From Mesorhizobium sp. B2-4-3 (lineage in GTDB: Bacteria; Pseudomonadota; Alphaproteobacteria; Rhizobiales; Rhizobiaceae), in NCBI RefSeq assembly GCF_006442815.1, contig NZ_VFVL01000001.1, positions 186,001-250,000 of the forward strand: 64,000 nucleotides of DNA, in the 5' to 3' direction. This document shows positions 36,676 to 44,780 of this stretch, piece by piece. The notes beneath the pieces are model-generated. The model was not told the origin of the DNA and ran no database searches. It saw only the letters and a list, made by a program, of their open reading frames with translations. Within the stretch, counting starts at the first letter, position 1. Each line of letters opens with the position of its first letter. The translations under genes were made by a program, and so were the position numbers.

Positions 36676-37191
36676 ATGAAGCGTCTCGAACTCGCCATCG
36701 AATCCGTCATCCTGGCCTCGCGCTGGCTGCTGGTGGTCTTCTATCTGGGGCTCGGCGTGGCGCTGGCGATCTACGCGCTTTCTTTCGGCAAGAAGCTTTA
36801 TGAGTTCGTGATGAGCGCCTTCACGCTCGGCGACACCGACACGATCCTGAAGATGTTGGGCTTGATCGACGCCGCGCTTGTCGCCTCGCTGGTGGTGATG
36901 GTGATCATCTCGGGCTACGAGAACTTCGTCAGCCGCTTCGACGAGCAGGACGGCGAGGTCCATTGGCTGGGCACGATCGATGTCGGCTCGCTGAAGGTCA
37001 AGGTCGCCTCGACCATCGTCGCGATCTCCTCCATCCACCTTTTGCAGGTCTTTCTCAACCACGCTTCCTACACGACGGAGCAACTGATGTGGCTGACCAT
37101 CATGCACTTGGCTTTCGTGCTTTCGGCACTGATGCTGGCCTATATCGACCGGGTAATGGCGTTGGCGAAACGCAAGAAGGCCGCGGAGTGA
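36676..37191 (+). CDS. YqhA/UPF0114-family membrane protein (TIGR00645)
   Basis: 171 residues with four predicted helices. Family signatures are ESVILASRWLLVVFYLGLGV, MVIISGYENFVSRFD and WLTIMHLAFVLSALMLAYID. Function is unknown. ATG 36676 is 20-30 bases into the open region; no clear ribosome site is visible. It is followed closely by the 46-residue ParD-like gene. Confidence 0.9.
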   Translation: MKRLELAIESVILASRWLLVVFYLGLGVALAIYALSFGKKLYEFVMSAFTLGDTDTILKMLGLIDAALVASLVVMVIISGYENFVSRFDEQDGEVHWLGTIDVGSLKVKVASTIVAISSIHLLQVFLNHASYTTEQLMWLTIMHLAFVLSALMLAYIDRVMALAKRKKAAE

Positions 37192-37195
37192 CGCT

Positions 37196-37336
37196 ATGGA
37201 AGAACCTGAAGACCATTCGAAGCTCGAACGGCTTCGCAAGGCAATCGACGAGGGTGACCGATCCGGGGATCCGGAGCCGTTTGACTTCGAGCGCTTCATC
37301 GAGATGAAGCGACGCTCGCTCGATTTCCGTCAGTAG
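37196..37336 (+). CDS. 46-residue ParD-antitoxin-like C-terminal fragment
   Basis: A short frame starting four bases after the YqhA-type stop codes LERLRKAIDEGDRSGDPEPF followed by DFERFIEMKRR. This is the C-terminal, toxin-binding part of ParD/CopG antitoxins (usually about 80 residues), but the N-terminal ribbon-helix-helix DNA-binding half is missing. There is no ParE toxin next to it. It overlaps the convergent SDR gene by seven bases. It could be a remnant or a short protein that still binds a distant ParE; it is too short to judge alone. Confidence 0.55.
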   Translation: MEEPEDHSKLERLRKAIDEGDRSGDPEPFDFERFIEMKRRSLDFRQ

Positions 37337-38196
37337 AGATTCCGTATCTCGGTATCCGTGCGGTCGAACACCTCGTCCGGCACGAAGAAATCGCCGGCAA
37401 GCGCCCCCTTGGCGCCCGGTGCATAGATCGAGAAATCGGTCACGCCTTCGGCGCGCAGAACCTCTTCGTCAATGTAGAAATTGCCGGTCGCTTCGCGCGA
37501 CGGGCGAAGGAAGATCGCGTGCGCGGCGTCGGCCATGATGTCGGGCGAGCGGCTCATCGCGGCGACTGTTGCGCCGCCCAGAAGATTGCGCACGGCCGCG
37601 GTATCAATGGTGGAGATCGGCCATAGCGAATTGACCGCGATGCCGGCTCCGGCGAACTCCGCGCTCACGCCAAGCGTGCACATCGACATGCCGAACTTGG
37701 CCATCGTGTAGGCGACGTGGTTCTTGAACCACTTGGCTTTCATGTCGAGCGGCGGCGCCAGATTCAGGATGTGAGGATTCTCTGCCAACTTAAGGTGGGG
37801 AATGCACATCTTGGAGACCAGGAACGTGCCGCGCGTATTGATCTGGTGCATCAGATCGTAGCGTTTCATGTCGGTCTCCAGCGTGCCGGTAAGCTGGATG
37901 GCGCTGGCATTGTTGACGCAGATGTCGATGCCGCCGAACCGCTCGACGGTTCTTGCCACCGCATCGGCGACCTGCGCCTCGTCGCGAATGTCGCACAGCA
38001 CCGGCAGCGCCTTGCCGCCTGCCTGTTCGATCTCCTCGGCGGCACTATAGATCGTGCCCGGCAGTTTGGGATGCGGCTCGGCGGTCTTGGCCGCGATCGT
38101 CACATTGGCGCCGTCGCGCGCCGCGCGCAACGCGATCGCCAGCCCGATGCCGCGCGATCCGCCCGAGATGAACAGCGTCTTTCCGTTGAGCGACAT
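37330..38196 (-). CDS. SDR-family oxidoreductase, HSDL2-like
   Basis: 288 residues. Rossmann motif LFISGGSRGIGLAIALRA (GxxxGxG), the NNAS motif (VNNASAIQL, 95-102) and YxxxK (Y163, K167 in VAYTMAKFG). The catalytic Ser position is Ala147 in LNLAPPLDM. The PPLDMK stretch and overall pattern resemble the HSDL2-type SDR enzymes, which lack the usual clear substrate assignment. ATG 38196 has GGAGGCGAAAG upstream. It overlaps the ParD-like fragment at the 3' end. Confidence 0.87.
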   Translation of the reverse strand: MSLNGKTLFISGGSRGIGLAIALRAARDGANVTIAAKTAEPHPKLPGTIYSAAEEIEQAGGKALPVLCDIRDEAQVADAVARTVERFGGIDICVNNASAIQLTGTLETDMKRYDLMHQINTRGTFLVSKMCIPHLKLAENPHILNLAPPLDMKAKWFKNHVAYTMAKFGMSMCTLGVSAEFAGAGIAVNSLWPISTIDTAAVRNLLGGATVAAMSRSPDIMADAAHAIFLRPSREATGNFYIDEEVLRAEGVTDFSIYAPGAKGALAGDFFVPDEVFDRTDTEIRNLY

Positions 38197-38293
38197 CTTT
38201 CGCCTCCTTGTCATTCGTCGGTGCGATCCTTGCCTGCGCCGACCTGCAGACACAAGGGCGCGCGCGTGTGGTCCGTGATGACGCTGCGGAGCC

Positions 38294-38322
38294 TTGCCGA
38301 GCCTTGCGAAGAGATATATATT
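38294..38322 (+). promoter_or_regulatory. Probable promoter of vapBC
   Basis: TTGCCG (38294-38299) and TATATT (38317-38322) with a 17-base spacer. The AT-rich box stands out in GC-rich sequence. GTGTAGAACAC (38333-38343), GTGT/ACAC arms, just after it could be the antitoxin's operator. Confidence 0.5.
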
Positions 38323-38346
38323 ATAGACAAAAGTGTAGAACACATA

Positions 38347-38613
38347 GTGGCCCTGTCGATCAAGAATATGGAAGTCGAGCAATTGGCACGCGAGCTTGCC
38401 CGCCGCCGTCGCGTGTCCGTAACGGAGGCGATCCGCCAGTCCCTCGAGCGCGAAGTTGCGCGCGAGCGGCTTGTGCCTCGCGACGAAAGCAGCGACCTTT
38501 TTCAACGTCTGATGGCGATTTCGGACAGCGGCGCGCAGATCCCGAGGCGGGAAAATGCGATGACCGAGGATGAAATCCTCGGTTACGACAATCTTGGAAT
38601 CCCGACGCGATGA
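38347..38613 (+). CDS. vapB: VapB-family antitoxin
   Basis: 88 residues beginning VALSIKNMEVEQLARELARR. This is the N-terminal ribbon-helix-helix/PSK-like antitoxin opening, followed by VSVTEAIRQSLEREVARERL. The start is GTG at 38347; the first ATG in the frame is seven codons later and would remove the DNA-binding strand. The C-terminal part (about 65-88, acidic, flexible) wraps the toxin. It overlaps vapC by four bases (ATGA), which fixes coupled translation. The longer frame from 37717 is a shadow of the SDR gene. Confidence 0.88.
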   Translation: MALSIKNMEVEQLARELARRRRVSVTEAIRQSLEREVARERLVPRDESSDLFQRLMAISDSGAQIPRRENAMTEDEILGYDNLGIPTR

Positions 38614-38999
38614 TCATCGATTCATCGGCCCTGGTCGCGATCCTCCGCGCCGAGCCGGGTCATGATCGTTTCGTGCGGGCGATTGCGGATGCCACAAGGC
38701 GATTGATCGCAGCGCCCACCCTTCTCGAAACGAGCATGGTGCTCGCCGGTGGGTGGCAGGATGAAATCCTGGAGCCGTTCGACGCCTTCCTGCGTACGGC
38801 ATCGATCGAGACGATCGCCTTCACCGCCGACCACGCCGCCGTCGCGCGCCACGCTTTCCTGCGCTACGGCAAGGGTCGTCATCCCGCAGCGTTGAACTTT
38901 GGCGACTGCATCGCTTACGCCACCGCCCGGCTCGAAGCGATGCCGCTGCTGTTCAAGGGGGACGATTTTCGGCTCACCGATATCGAACCCGCTATTTGA
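38610..38999 (+). CDS. vapC: VapC-family toxin, PIN-domain RNase
   Basis: 129 residues, a complete PIN domain. The acidic residues that bind Mg are D4 (IIDSSALVAILRAEPG), E40 (LLETSMVLAG), D99 (FGDCIAYATA) and D118/D119 (FKGDDF). VapC toxins cut tRNA or rRNA and are neutralised by VapB. Both genes are intact, so the module is probably functional. It ends four bases before the LuxR gene on the other strand. Confidence 0.92.
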   Translation: MIIDSSALVAILRAEPGHDRFVRAIADATRRLIAAPTLLETSMVLAGGWQDEILEPFDAFLRTASIETIAFTADHAAVARHAFLRYGKGRHPAALNFGDCIAYATARLEAMPLLFKGDDFRLTDIEPAI

Positions 39000-39003
39000 G
39001 GCG

Positions 39004-39651
39004 TCAGACCAGCACCAGCCCCTGCCGCATGGCGATGGCGATGGCGTCTGTCCGGTTGGCGGCGCCGAGCTTGATCAGGATGGCGGCGACGTGGAACTTC
39101 GCCGTGTGGACGGAAATGTTGAGCCGCCGGGCGATGATCTTGTTCGGCGCGCCTTCGGCCAGCAGCGCCAGCACTTCAGCTTCGCGCGGCGACAAAGCCG
39201 GGCGAGGCTGGTTGTCGTCAGGCGTCTCTTCCCCGGCAAGCTCGTCATCGTGGAAATCGCCATGCGCGACCTCCGACGGCGGCGCCTTGCCGACGCGGTA
39301 GCCTGACGCCGCCAATCGTGCAGCGGCGGCGATCAGCAGGCCATCTGCGGAGACAGGCAGCACGGCCAGCACATTGTCCGCCGCCCGCTCGCTGCCCGCA
39401 CGCCGCGAAAGCAGGACGATGGGCGTGGCCGAACTGACGACGCGGCTTTCCAGGCCGGCCTCATCGGCAATGGCGACATCCGCCATTTGGCCGAGGCCGC
39501 TTCCAGCCAAGGCCGGCGCCAGATCGTCGCTCGCGGCCAGCGCATCGGCAAGTTGCTCGGCGCGCTGGGCATCGCCGAGCGCGACCAGCACCGTCAGCCG
39601 GTGAGTTGCCGGCTCCGGTCTCGCGATCGCTTGTGCTGCGCTGTTTGCCAA
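39004..39651 (-). CDS. LuxR/NarL-family regulator with degenerate receiver domain
   Basis: 215 residues. The C-terminal HTH (LSPREAEVLALLAEGAPNKI, then HTAKFHVAAILIKLGAANRT) is a normal LuxR type. The N-terminal half (about 15-130) has a receiver-like pattern (HRLTVLVALGDAQRAEQLAD, ADVAIADEAG) but no clear phospho-acceptor set. The start is TTG at 39651, preceded by AGAGGG at eight bases; no ATG or GTG with a site is nearby. It follows the degenerate protease by nine bases and is probably in its operon. Confidence 0.83.
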   Translation of the reverse strand: MANSAAQAIARPEPATHRLTVLVALGDAQRAEQLADALAASDDLAPALAGSGLGQMADVAIADEAGLESRVVSSATPIVLLSRRAGSERAADNVLAVLPVSADGLLIAAAARLAASGYRVGKAPPSEVAHGDFHDDELAGEETPDDNQPRPALSPREAEVLALLAEGAPNKIIARRLNISVHTAKFHVAAILIKLGAANRTDAIAIAMRQGLVLV

Positions 39652-39660
39652 TAGACCCTC

Positions 39661-40536
39661 TTAGCTCAGCGGTTTCTCGCCGATGGTGATCGACACGTCG
39701 CGCTCCGCGCCGCCGCTCGAAACGCCTAGAGTCACGGTGGTGCCCGCGCTGTCCGGCCCGAGCTTGCGGATAAGCTCGCGCGGACCATGCACCGCCTCGC
39801 CGTTCCAGGCGACGATGATGTCGCCGACATGCAGGCCGGCGGCCTTGGCCGGGCCGTTATCGTCGAGGCTCATCACCATGGCGCCCTTCGTGTCGCCATT
39901 GCGGATCGGATGCAGCCCGGCGCCGAGATAGCCGCGCGCGACATGACCCTTCTCGCGCAGCGTCGCGACCGCGCGCTCGATGGTCTCGTAAGGCATGACC
40001 AGCGCCCGCCGGCGCGGTCCGAACAAGAGCATGCCGATCACGCCGCCCTTGGCGTCGAGCACCGGCCCGCCCTCGAAGCGTCCGCCGGTGTTGATGGCAA
40101 GGTTGATGCGCCGATCGATCGTGCCGCCGCGCATCGAGCGCCAGGCCGGCCCGACCTCGCCGACGGTGCCGAACACCGCAAGCGCGGCGCCATCGCTGTT
40201 GCCGGCCGCAATCGCGATGTGGCCGGGACGCACGGCGCCGGCCTGAGCCAGTTGCGGGAGACCGGCGGAAGCGGAAGCCGGCTTCAGCAGGGCAACGCCC
40301 GTCGAAGGATCGCGCCCGACAAGCTCGGCCTTGACGAACTCGCCGGAAGCCAGCGTCAATTCGATCTCCTCGCCGGCTTCGACCGCCTCCTCGGCAGTGA
40401 CGAAGAAACCGTCGCGCCAGTGGAAGGCGCTCGCGGTGCGGTGATGGTGCGTGACGAAACTCGCCACCGCGGGGGCAGCGGTGGCCGCGACGTCGGCAAT
40501 CGCGTCGGAAAAGGCACTGAGGTTGAAGTCGCTCAT
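39661..40536 (-). CDS. HtrA/DegP-like protein lacking the catalytic triad
   Basis: 291 residues: a trypsin-like fold and one C-terminal PDZ domain (about 195-280, GYLGAGLHPIRNGDTKG and DIIVAWNGEAVHGPRELIRK). The active site is lost. The His position reads VTAEEAV (E49/E50), the Asp position is G80 in GRDPSTGVALL, and the Ser position is E155 in GGRFEGGPVL. The neighbouring gene has all three residues. It may act as a binding protein or a modulator of the real protease, or sense ligands through its PDZ. It starts 160 bases from the divergent protease gene, in a likely shared regulatory region. Confidence 0.85.
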   Translation of the reverse strand: MSDFNLSAFSDAIADVAATAAPAVASFVTHHHRTASAFHWRDGFFVTAEEAVEAGEEIELTLASGEFVKAELVGRDPSTGVALLKPASASAGLPQLAQAGAVRPGHIAIAAGNSDGAALAVFGTVGEVGPAWRSMRGGTIDRRINLAINTGGRFEGGPVLDAKGGVIGMLLFGPRRRALVMPYETIERAVATLREKGHVARGYLGAGLHPIRNGDTKGAMVMSLDDNGPAKAAGLHVGDIIVAWNGEAVHGPRELIRKLGPDSAGTTVTLGVSSGGAERDVSITIGEKPLS

Positions 40537-40696
40537 AAGACTGTCTCCTGGGTTGGCTGACCCAGATATCGCTCGGTAATGCCGCCGCGGGTACTCGCCT
40601 GACGGCTAGTCGCCGGCCGGACTGGCCATCTGGTCAGGTCGCGGCAATTGCGACTGCTCCGCACATATAGTCATCATTCCACGAGGGAACACGCCG

Positions 40697-41644
40697 ATGG
40701 CTTTCGCAGCCGAGAAACTTCCATCCGATGACACCTTGCTCGACGCCTATTCGGCATCGGTTGCCGACGCCGTCGATCGCATCGGTCCGGCGGTCTGCCG
40801 CATCGAGCGCATCGGCGCCGGCGGTCACGGCTCCGGCTTCGTCATCGCGCAGGACGGTCTCGTCGTCACCAATTTCCATGTCGTCGGCGATGCGCGCGCC
40901 GTGCGTGTCACCATGCCGGACGGCGCTTCGCGCGAAGGCCACGTGCTTGGCCGCGATCCAGACACCGACATCGCGCTGGTGCGTGCCGACGGCAATTTCG
41001 CCGACATCGCGCCGCTCGGCGATTCCAAGCGCCTGCGTCGTGGCCAGATCGCCATCGCTATCGGCAATCCGCTCGGTTTCGAATGGACCGTCACCGCCGG
41101 CGTCGTCTCGGCGCTCGGCCGCTCGATGCGCGCCTCGACCGGGCGGCTGATCGACGACGTCATCCAGACCGATGCCGCGCTCAATCCGGGCAATTCGGGC
41201 GGACCGCTGGTGTCGTCGGCGGGCGAGGTGATCGGCGTCAACACAGCCATGATCCACGGCGCGCAGGGCATCGCCTTCGCGGTCGCCTCCAACACCGCCA
41301 ATTTCGTCATCTCGGAGATCATCCGCTTCGGCCGCGTGCGCCGCGCCTTCATCGGCGTCTCGGCCGACACGACCAACCTGCCGCGCCGGGCCGCGCTCTT
41401 GTCGCAAGTGACCACGAACACGGCGGTGCGCCTGCGCAGCGTCGAGAAGGACAGTCCCGCCGCCAAGGCCGGACTGAAGGAAGGCGACATCATCGCGGCA
41501 ATAGACGGCCGGCCGGTCACCGGCGTCGACGACCTCGTGCGCATGCTCGATGCAGAGCGTATCGGCCGCGAGACGCTCTGCACCGTCGTGCGCCGCACGG
41601 GCGTCAGCCAGGTGGCGGTGACGCCGGTGGCGCGGGCGAGCTGA
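40697..41644 (+). CDS. HtrA/DegP-type serine protease with PDZ domain (S1C)
   Basis: 315 residues with catalytic triad H61 (VTNFHVVGD), D91 (DTDIALVR) and S167 (NPGNSGGPLV), then one PDZ domain (about 215-300). There is no clear signal peptide or transmembrane helix, so location is uncertain (cytoplasmic or membrane-associated?). It is divergent from the triad-less homologue and its LuxR regulator. It was probably duplicated from a common ancestor with the divergent gene. Confidence 0.88.
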   Translation: MAFAAEKLPSDDTLLDAYSASVADAVDRIGPAVCRIERIGAGGHGSGFVIAQDGLVVTNFHVVGDARAVRVTMPDGASREGHVLGRDPDTDIALVRADGNFADIAPLGDSKRLRRGQIAIAIGNPLGFEWTVTAGVVSALGRSMRASTGRLIDDVIQTDAALNPGNSGGPLVSSAGEVIGVNTAMIHGAQGIAFAVASNTANFVISEIIRFGRVRRAFIGVSADTTNLPRRAALLSQVTTNTAVRLRSVEKDSPAAKAGLKEGDIIAAIDGRPVTGVDDLVRMLDAERIGRETLCTVVRRTGVSQVAVTPVARAS

Positions 41645-41660
41645 GGCCCAGGATTCCGGT

Positions 41661-42086
41661 TCAGCCCCCGGCCGCGCCTTCGGCATATTGCACCAGGAAC
41701 TCCTCGCTTGGCGGGATCGGCTTGATGACGTCGATCAGCACGCCATTGGGGTCCCTGGTGATGAAATGGCGCTGACCGAAGGGCTCGTCGCGGAGCGAGC
41801 GTAGGATCGGCAGGCCAGCGGCGACGACCCGATCATAGACCGCGTCGGGATCGCGCACCTCGAAATTGATCAGCAGGCCGGACGCGCGCCCGCGTCCCTC
41901 TTGCGGGATCGTCTCGTGGTCGCCCTGGACGACGCCGAGGTTGACGCGCCTGTCCTCGACCGACTGCAGGTGCACATACCAGTCGCTCTCGAAGAGCGGG
42001 GTGAAGCGGAAATGCTCGACGTAAAAGGCCGCCGTGCCAGCGACATCGTCCGTCATCAGCACCGGATAATAGCTGGTCGTCTTCAT
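41661..42086 (-). CDS. VOC-family glyoxalase/dioxygenase-like protein
   Basis: 141 residues, two beta-alpha-beta-beta-beta repeats of the VOC fold. Visible blocks are [40 protein letters not shown] and [19 protein letters not shown]. Substrate unknown. It has a GAGAAGGGAAG ribosome site at ATG 42086. It is divergent from tetR with two operators between them, so it is the likely regulated target. Confidence 0.87.
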   Translation of the reverse strand: MKTTSYYPVLMTDDVAGTAAFYVEHFRFTPLFESDWYVHLQSVEDRRVNLGVVQGDHETIPQEGRGRASGLLINFEVRDPDAVYDRVVAAGLPILRSLRDEPFGQRHFITRDPNGVLIDVIKPIPPSEEFLVQYAEGAAGG

Positions 42087-42107
42087 CTTCCCTTCTCCTC
42101 TCATCCA

Positions 42108-42152
42108 ACATACAGTCTGTATGTAAATACAAATAACATACAGGCTGCATGT
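42108..42152. promoter_or_regulatory. Two TetR-type operators between VOC and tetR genes
   Basis: Two 17-base palindromes with the pattern ACATACAG-N-CTGyATGT: 42108-42124 (exact, central T) and 42136-42152 (one mismatch, central G). Their centres are 28 bases apart. The second ends directly at the tetR ATG (42153). They fit a self-repressing TetR that also controls the VOC gene. Confidence 0.85.
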
Positions 42153-42779
42153 ATGCAACAGGAGTCCGGACGCCGCTCCAACCGCGACCGCACCGAGGCG
42201 ACGCGCGCCGATCTGATCCGCGCGGCGCGAAGGCTGTTCACGGAAAAATCCTATGCCGAGACCGGCACGCCGGAGATCGTCGCCGAGGCGGGCGTGACGC
42301 GCGGCGCGCTCTACCATCATTTCGCCGACAAGCAGGCGCTGTTCGCGGCGGTCGTCGAGCAGGAGGCAGCGGCCGTGGCGGCGGAGATCGACCATGCCTC
42401 GCCGCCGTCGCTATCCGCGCGTGACGCGCTGATCGCCGGCTCGGACGCCTATCTCGAGGCAATGCGAGCGCCCGGCCGCACGCGGCTCCTGCTGCTCGAC
42501 GGGCCGGCCGTGCTCGGCCGCGCCGCCATGGACGAGATCGACAATCGCCACGGCAATCGCTCGCTGCGCGAAGGTTTGGTCGCTGCGATGCGCGCGCAGG
42601 CAATGACCAGATTGCCGGCCGACGCGTTGACCGCTTTGCTGGCGGCCGCCTTCGATCGGGCCGCTTTAGCCATCGAGGCCGGCGCGTCCGGCGAGGACTA
42701 CCGCGCGGTGATGATCGCGCTCATGGACGGCTTGTCTCCGGTTCCTCCTCCGTCCAGACGCCCGGCTCCGTCTCGTTGA
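42153..42779 (+). CDS. TetR-family transcriptional repressor
   Basis: 208 residues. N-terminal [43 protein letters not shown]. The C-terminal ligand domain has no family name I can give. ATG 42153 lies directly behind the second operator, so the repressor would block its own translation start region. It ends inside the 3' end of the convergent LysR gene (59-base overlap). Confidence 0.9.
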   Translation: MQQESGRRSNRDRTEATRADLIRAARRLFTEKSYAETGTPEIVAEAGVTRGALYHHFADKQALFAAVVEQEAAAVAAEIDHASPPSLSARDALIAGSDAYLEAMRAPGRTRLLLLDGPAVLGRAAMDEIDNRHGNRSLREGLVAAMRAQAMTRLPADALTALLAAAFDRAALAIEAGASGEDYRAVMIALMDGLSPVPPPSRRPAPSR

Positions 42780-43668
42780 AGCAGCCGAGCTGCCGCTTGA
42801 ACTCGTCGATCAGCCAGGATGCCGCCGGCTTGGGACTGCGGTCGGTGCGGTGCATGGCATAAAGCGGGGAGCGCACCTCGCGATAGGGCTCCAGATCGAG
42901 CTCGACCAGCCGGCCGCTGGCAAGATCGTCGGCGATCAGCCAGCGCGGCAGGCCGCCCCAGCCGAGGCCTTCGCGCATCAAAGCATGCTTGGTGCGCACA
43001 TCCGTCAATCGCCAGGTCCGATAGGCAAACACGCCGTAGTCGCGCCCGCGCGTCCGCTCCGACTGGTCGGAGACGACGAGCTGGATATGCTCGCGCAGGT
43101 CCTCGACGGCAACCGGCTTCGGTAGTTTGGCCAATGGGTGATCGGGTGCCGCCGCAGGCACCATCGAAGTGAAGCCTATGCGCAGCAGATTGACGTCGGC
43201 ATCGCCGTGCAGGCCGCCGAAGCCGAGATCCGACTGGCCGTTGAGGACCTGGTCGACGATCAGGCCGAGCGAGCCGATATAAAGCCGCAACATCACCGCC
43301 GGGAACTGGGCCTCGAAGGCCTTGAGCACGTGCACCAGCGCCGGTGAAGGCAGCGCCACGTCAACCGACACCACCACTTCTGCCTCCAGCCCTTGCCGGT
43401 AGCCGTCGGCGCGCGAGCGGATGCGATGCAGCACCCCGATCATGCGCCGCGCGTCTTCCAGCATCGCCTTGCCGACATCGGTCAGTTGCGGCTCGCGCAC
43501 GCCTTCGCGTTCGAACAGTTTCAGGCCGAGCTGCGCCTCGAGATTGGCGATGCCGTAGCTCACCACCGACTGCGCCCGGTTGAGCTTGCGCCCCGCGGCC
43601 GAGAAGCTGCCGGTGTCAGCCACCGCCACCAGGATTTGGAGCTGATCCAATGTCGGGTTCGGTTGCAT
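42721..43668 (-). CDS. LysR-family transcriptional regulator
   Basis: 315 residues. The N-terminal HTH is LQILVAVADTGSFSAAGRKL followed by RAQSVVSYGIANLEAQLGLK, with a typical LysR effector domain after it. ATG 43668 has GGAGAGC directly upstream. It is divergent from azoR, its probable target. Its 3' end overlaps tetR on the other strand by 59 bases. Confidence 0.92.
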   Translation of the reverse strand: MQPNPTLDQLQILVAVADTGSFSAAGRKLNRAQSVVSYGIANLEAQLGLKLFEREGVREPQLTDVGKAMLEDARRMIGVLHRIRSRADGYRQGLEAEVVVSVDVALPSPALVHVLKAFEAQFPAVMLRLYIGSLGLIVDQVLNGQSDLGFGGLHGDADVNLLRIGFTSMVPAAAPDHPLAKLPKPVAVEDLREHIQLVVSDQSERTRGRDYGVFAYRTWRLTDVRTKHALMREGLGWGGLPRWLIADDLASGRLVELDLEPYREVRSPLYAMHRTDRSPKPAASWLIDEFKRQLGCFNETEPGVWTEEEPETSRP

Positions 43669-43697
43669 GCTCTCTCCATCCGTTTTGTTGATGGATT

Positions 43698-43712
43698 GTA
43701 TACATTTTATAC
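43698..43712. promoter_or_regulatory. Likely LysR box between lysR and azoR
   Basis: GTATA-CATTT-TATAC, a 15-base inverted repeat that fits the T-N11-A LysR pattern, in the 116-base divergent region. It is 30 bases from the LysR start codon and 73 from azoR. Confidence 0.6.
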
Positions 43713-43784
43713 CAGTTATCCTGATGGAGAGCAATCCCATATTGGGGTGGAAAGTTTCAATCCAACCCCCAAGGGGACACCGCC

Positions 43785-44423
43785 ATGTCTATTCTCCTCG
43801 TTACCTCTAGCCCGCGCGGCGCCGCTTCGCATTCGACGCGCGTCGCCACCGATCTTGCCCAGAAGCTCGCTGCCGCCGATTCGTCCAACACGCTTGTCGT
43901 GCGCGATCTGGTCGCCAATCCGTTGCCGCATATCGATCCCGACTACGCCACCGGCATCTACACGCCGGCCGAAGCACGCACGCCGCGCCAGGCCGAGGTC
44001 GTCGGCGTTTCCGACGCCGCGCTCGACGAACTTTTCGCCGCCGACACGGTTATCCTCGCCACCGGCTTCATCAACTTCAACATCTCCTCGACGTTGAAGT
44101 CCTGGGTCGACCATGTCGCCCGCTCGGGCAAGAGCTTTGCCTATGGTGAAGGCGGCCCGAAGGGCCTCGTCAACGGCAAGAAGGTCTATATCGTGCTCGC
44201 TTCCGGCGGCATCTATTCCGAAGGCGCCGCGGTGCAGATGGACCATGCCGTGCCTTACCTGCGCAGCGTGCTCGGCTTTCTCGGCATGACCGACGTCGAA
44301 GTCATCCGCGTCGAAGGCGTCGGCATGGGTGCCGATGCGGTCACAGCCGCGCTGGCCAAGGCCACCGCCAAGGTCGATGCGATCGCTGCCGCCAACGCCA
44401 GTCAGGTCGCAGCCGCGGCCTGA
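43785..44423 (+). CDS. azoR: FMN-dependent NADH azoreductase/quinone reductase
   Basis: 212 residues, flavodoxin-like fold. The FMN phosphate loop is SSPRGAASHSTRVATDLA; further AzoR blocks are ATGFINFNISSTLKSWVDHV and SFAYGEGGPKGLV. It reduces quinones and azo compounds by two electrons. It is probably controlled by the divergent LysR. A terminator follows at 44447. Confidence 0.92.
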   Translation: MSILLVTSSPRGAASHSTRVATDLAQKLAAADSSNTLVVRDLVANPLPHIDPDYATGIYTPAEARTPRQAEVVGVSDAALDELFAADTVILATGFINFNISSTLKSWVDHVARSGKSFAYGEGGPKGLVNGKKVYIVLASGGIYSEGAAVQMDHAVPYLRSVLGFLGMTDVEVIRVEGVGMGADAVTAALAKATAKVDAIAAANASQVAAAA

Positions 44424-44446
44424 TCGCCGATCCCGAAAGTGAAAGA

Positions 44447-44476
44447 GGCAGGCGCCCACCAGCGCCTGCCTTTTTC
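44447..44476 (+). terminator. Rho-independent terminator after azoR
   Basis: GGCAGGCGC pairs with GCGCCTGCC, loop CCACCA, followed by TTTTTCT. It lies 25 bases after the azoR stop. Confidence 0.92.
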
Positions 44477-44483
44477 TGTATCT

Positions 44484-44744
44484 TGCCCCCAGCCGGCGCT
44501 GGTCATCGTGGCGATCCAGAACGCGGTGCCGATCTGGAACGACTTTTTCTTCCCGCTGGTGCTGATCACTTCCGACAATTTGAAGACACTGCCGCAAGGG
44601 CTGACCGTGTTCGTCGGCGAATTCACCACCGACTGGGGGGTGCTGTTCACCGGGCTGACACTGGCGGCGCTGCCGATTACCCTGCTCTATATCGTGCTGT
44701 CGAAGCAGCTCATTTCCGACATCACGCAAGGCGCTGTCAAATAG
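44484..44744 (+). pseudogene. C-terminal remnant of a carbohydrate ABC-transporter permease
   Basis: About 86 residues (PALVIVAIQNAVPIWNDFFF, PLVLITSDNLKTLPQGLTVF, then VLFTGLTLAALPITLLYIVL and ITQGAVK) are the last third of a MalG-like sugar permease, ending at a normal stop. The first two thirds, including the EAA loop, are missing: the sequence joins directly behind the azoR terminator. No binding protein, ATPase or second permease lies around. It is a deletion remnant. Confidence 0.85.
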
Positions 44745-44780
44745 GCGCAGTCAGATAACGAAGAGATCGAGGCATACGAA

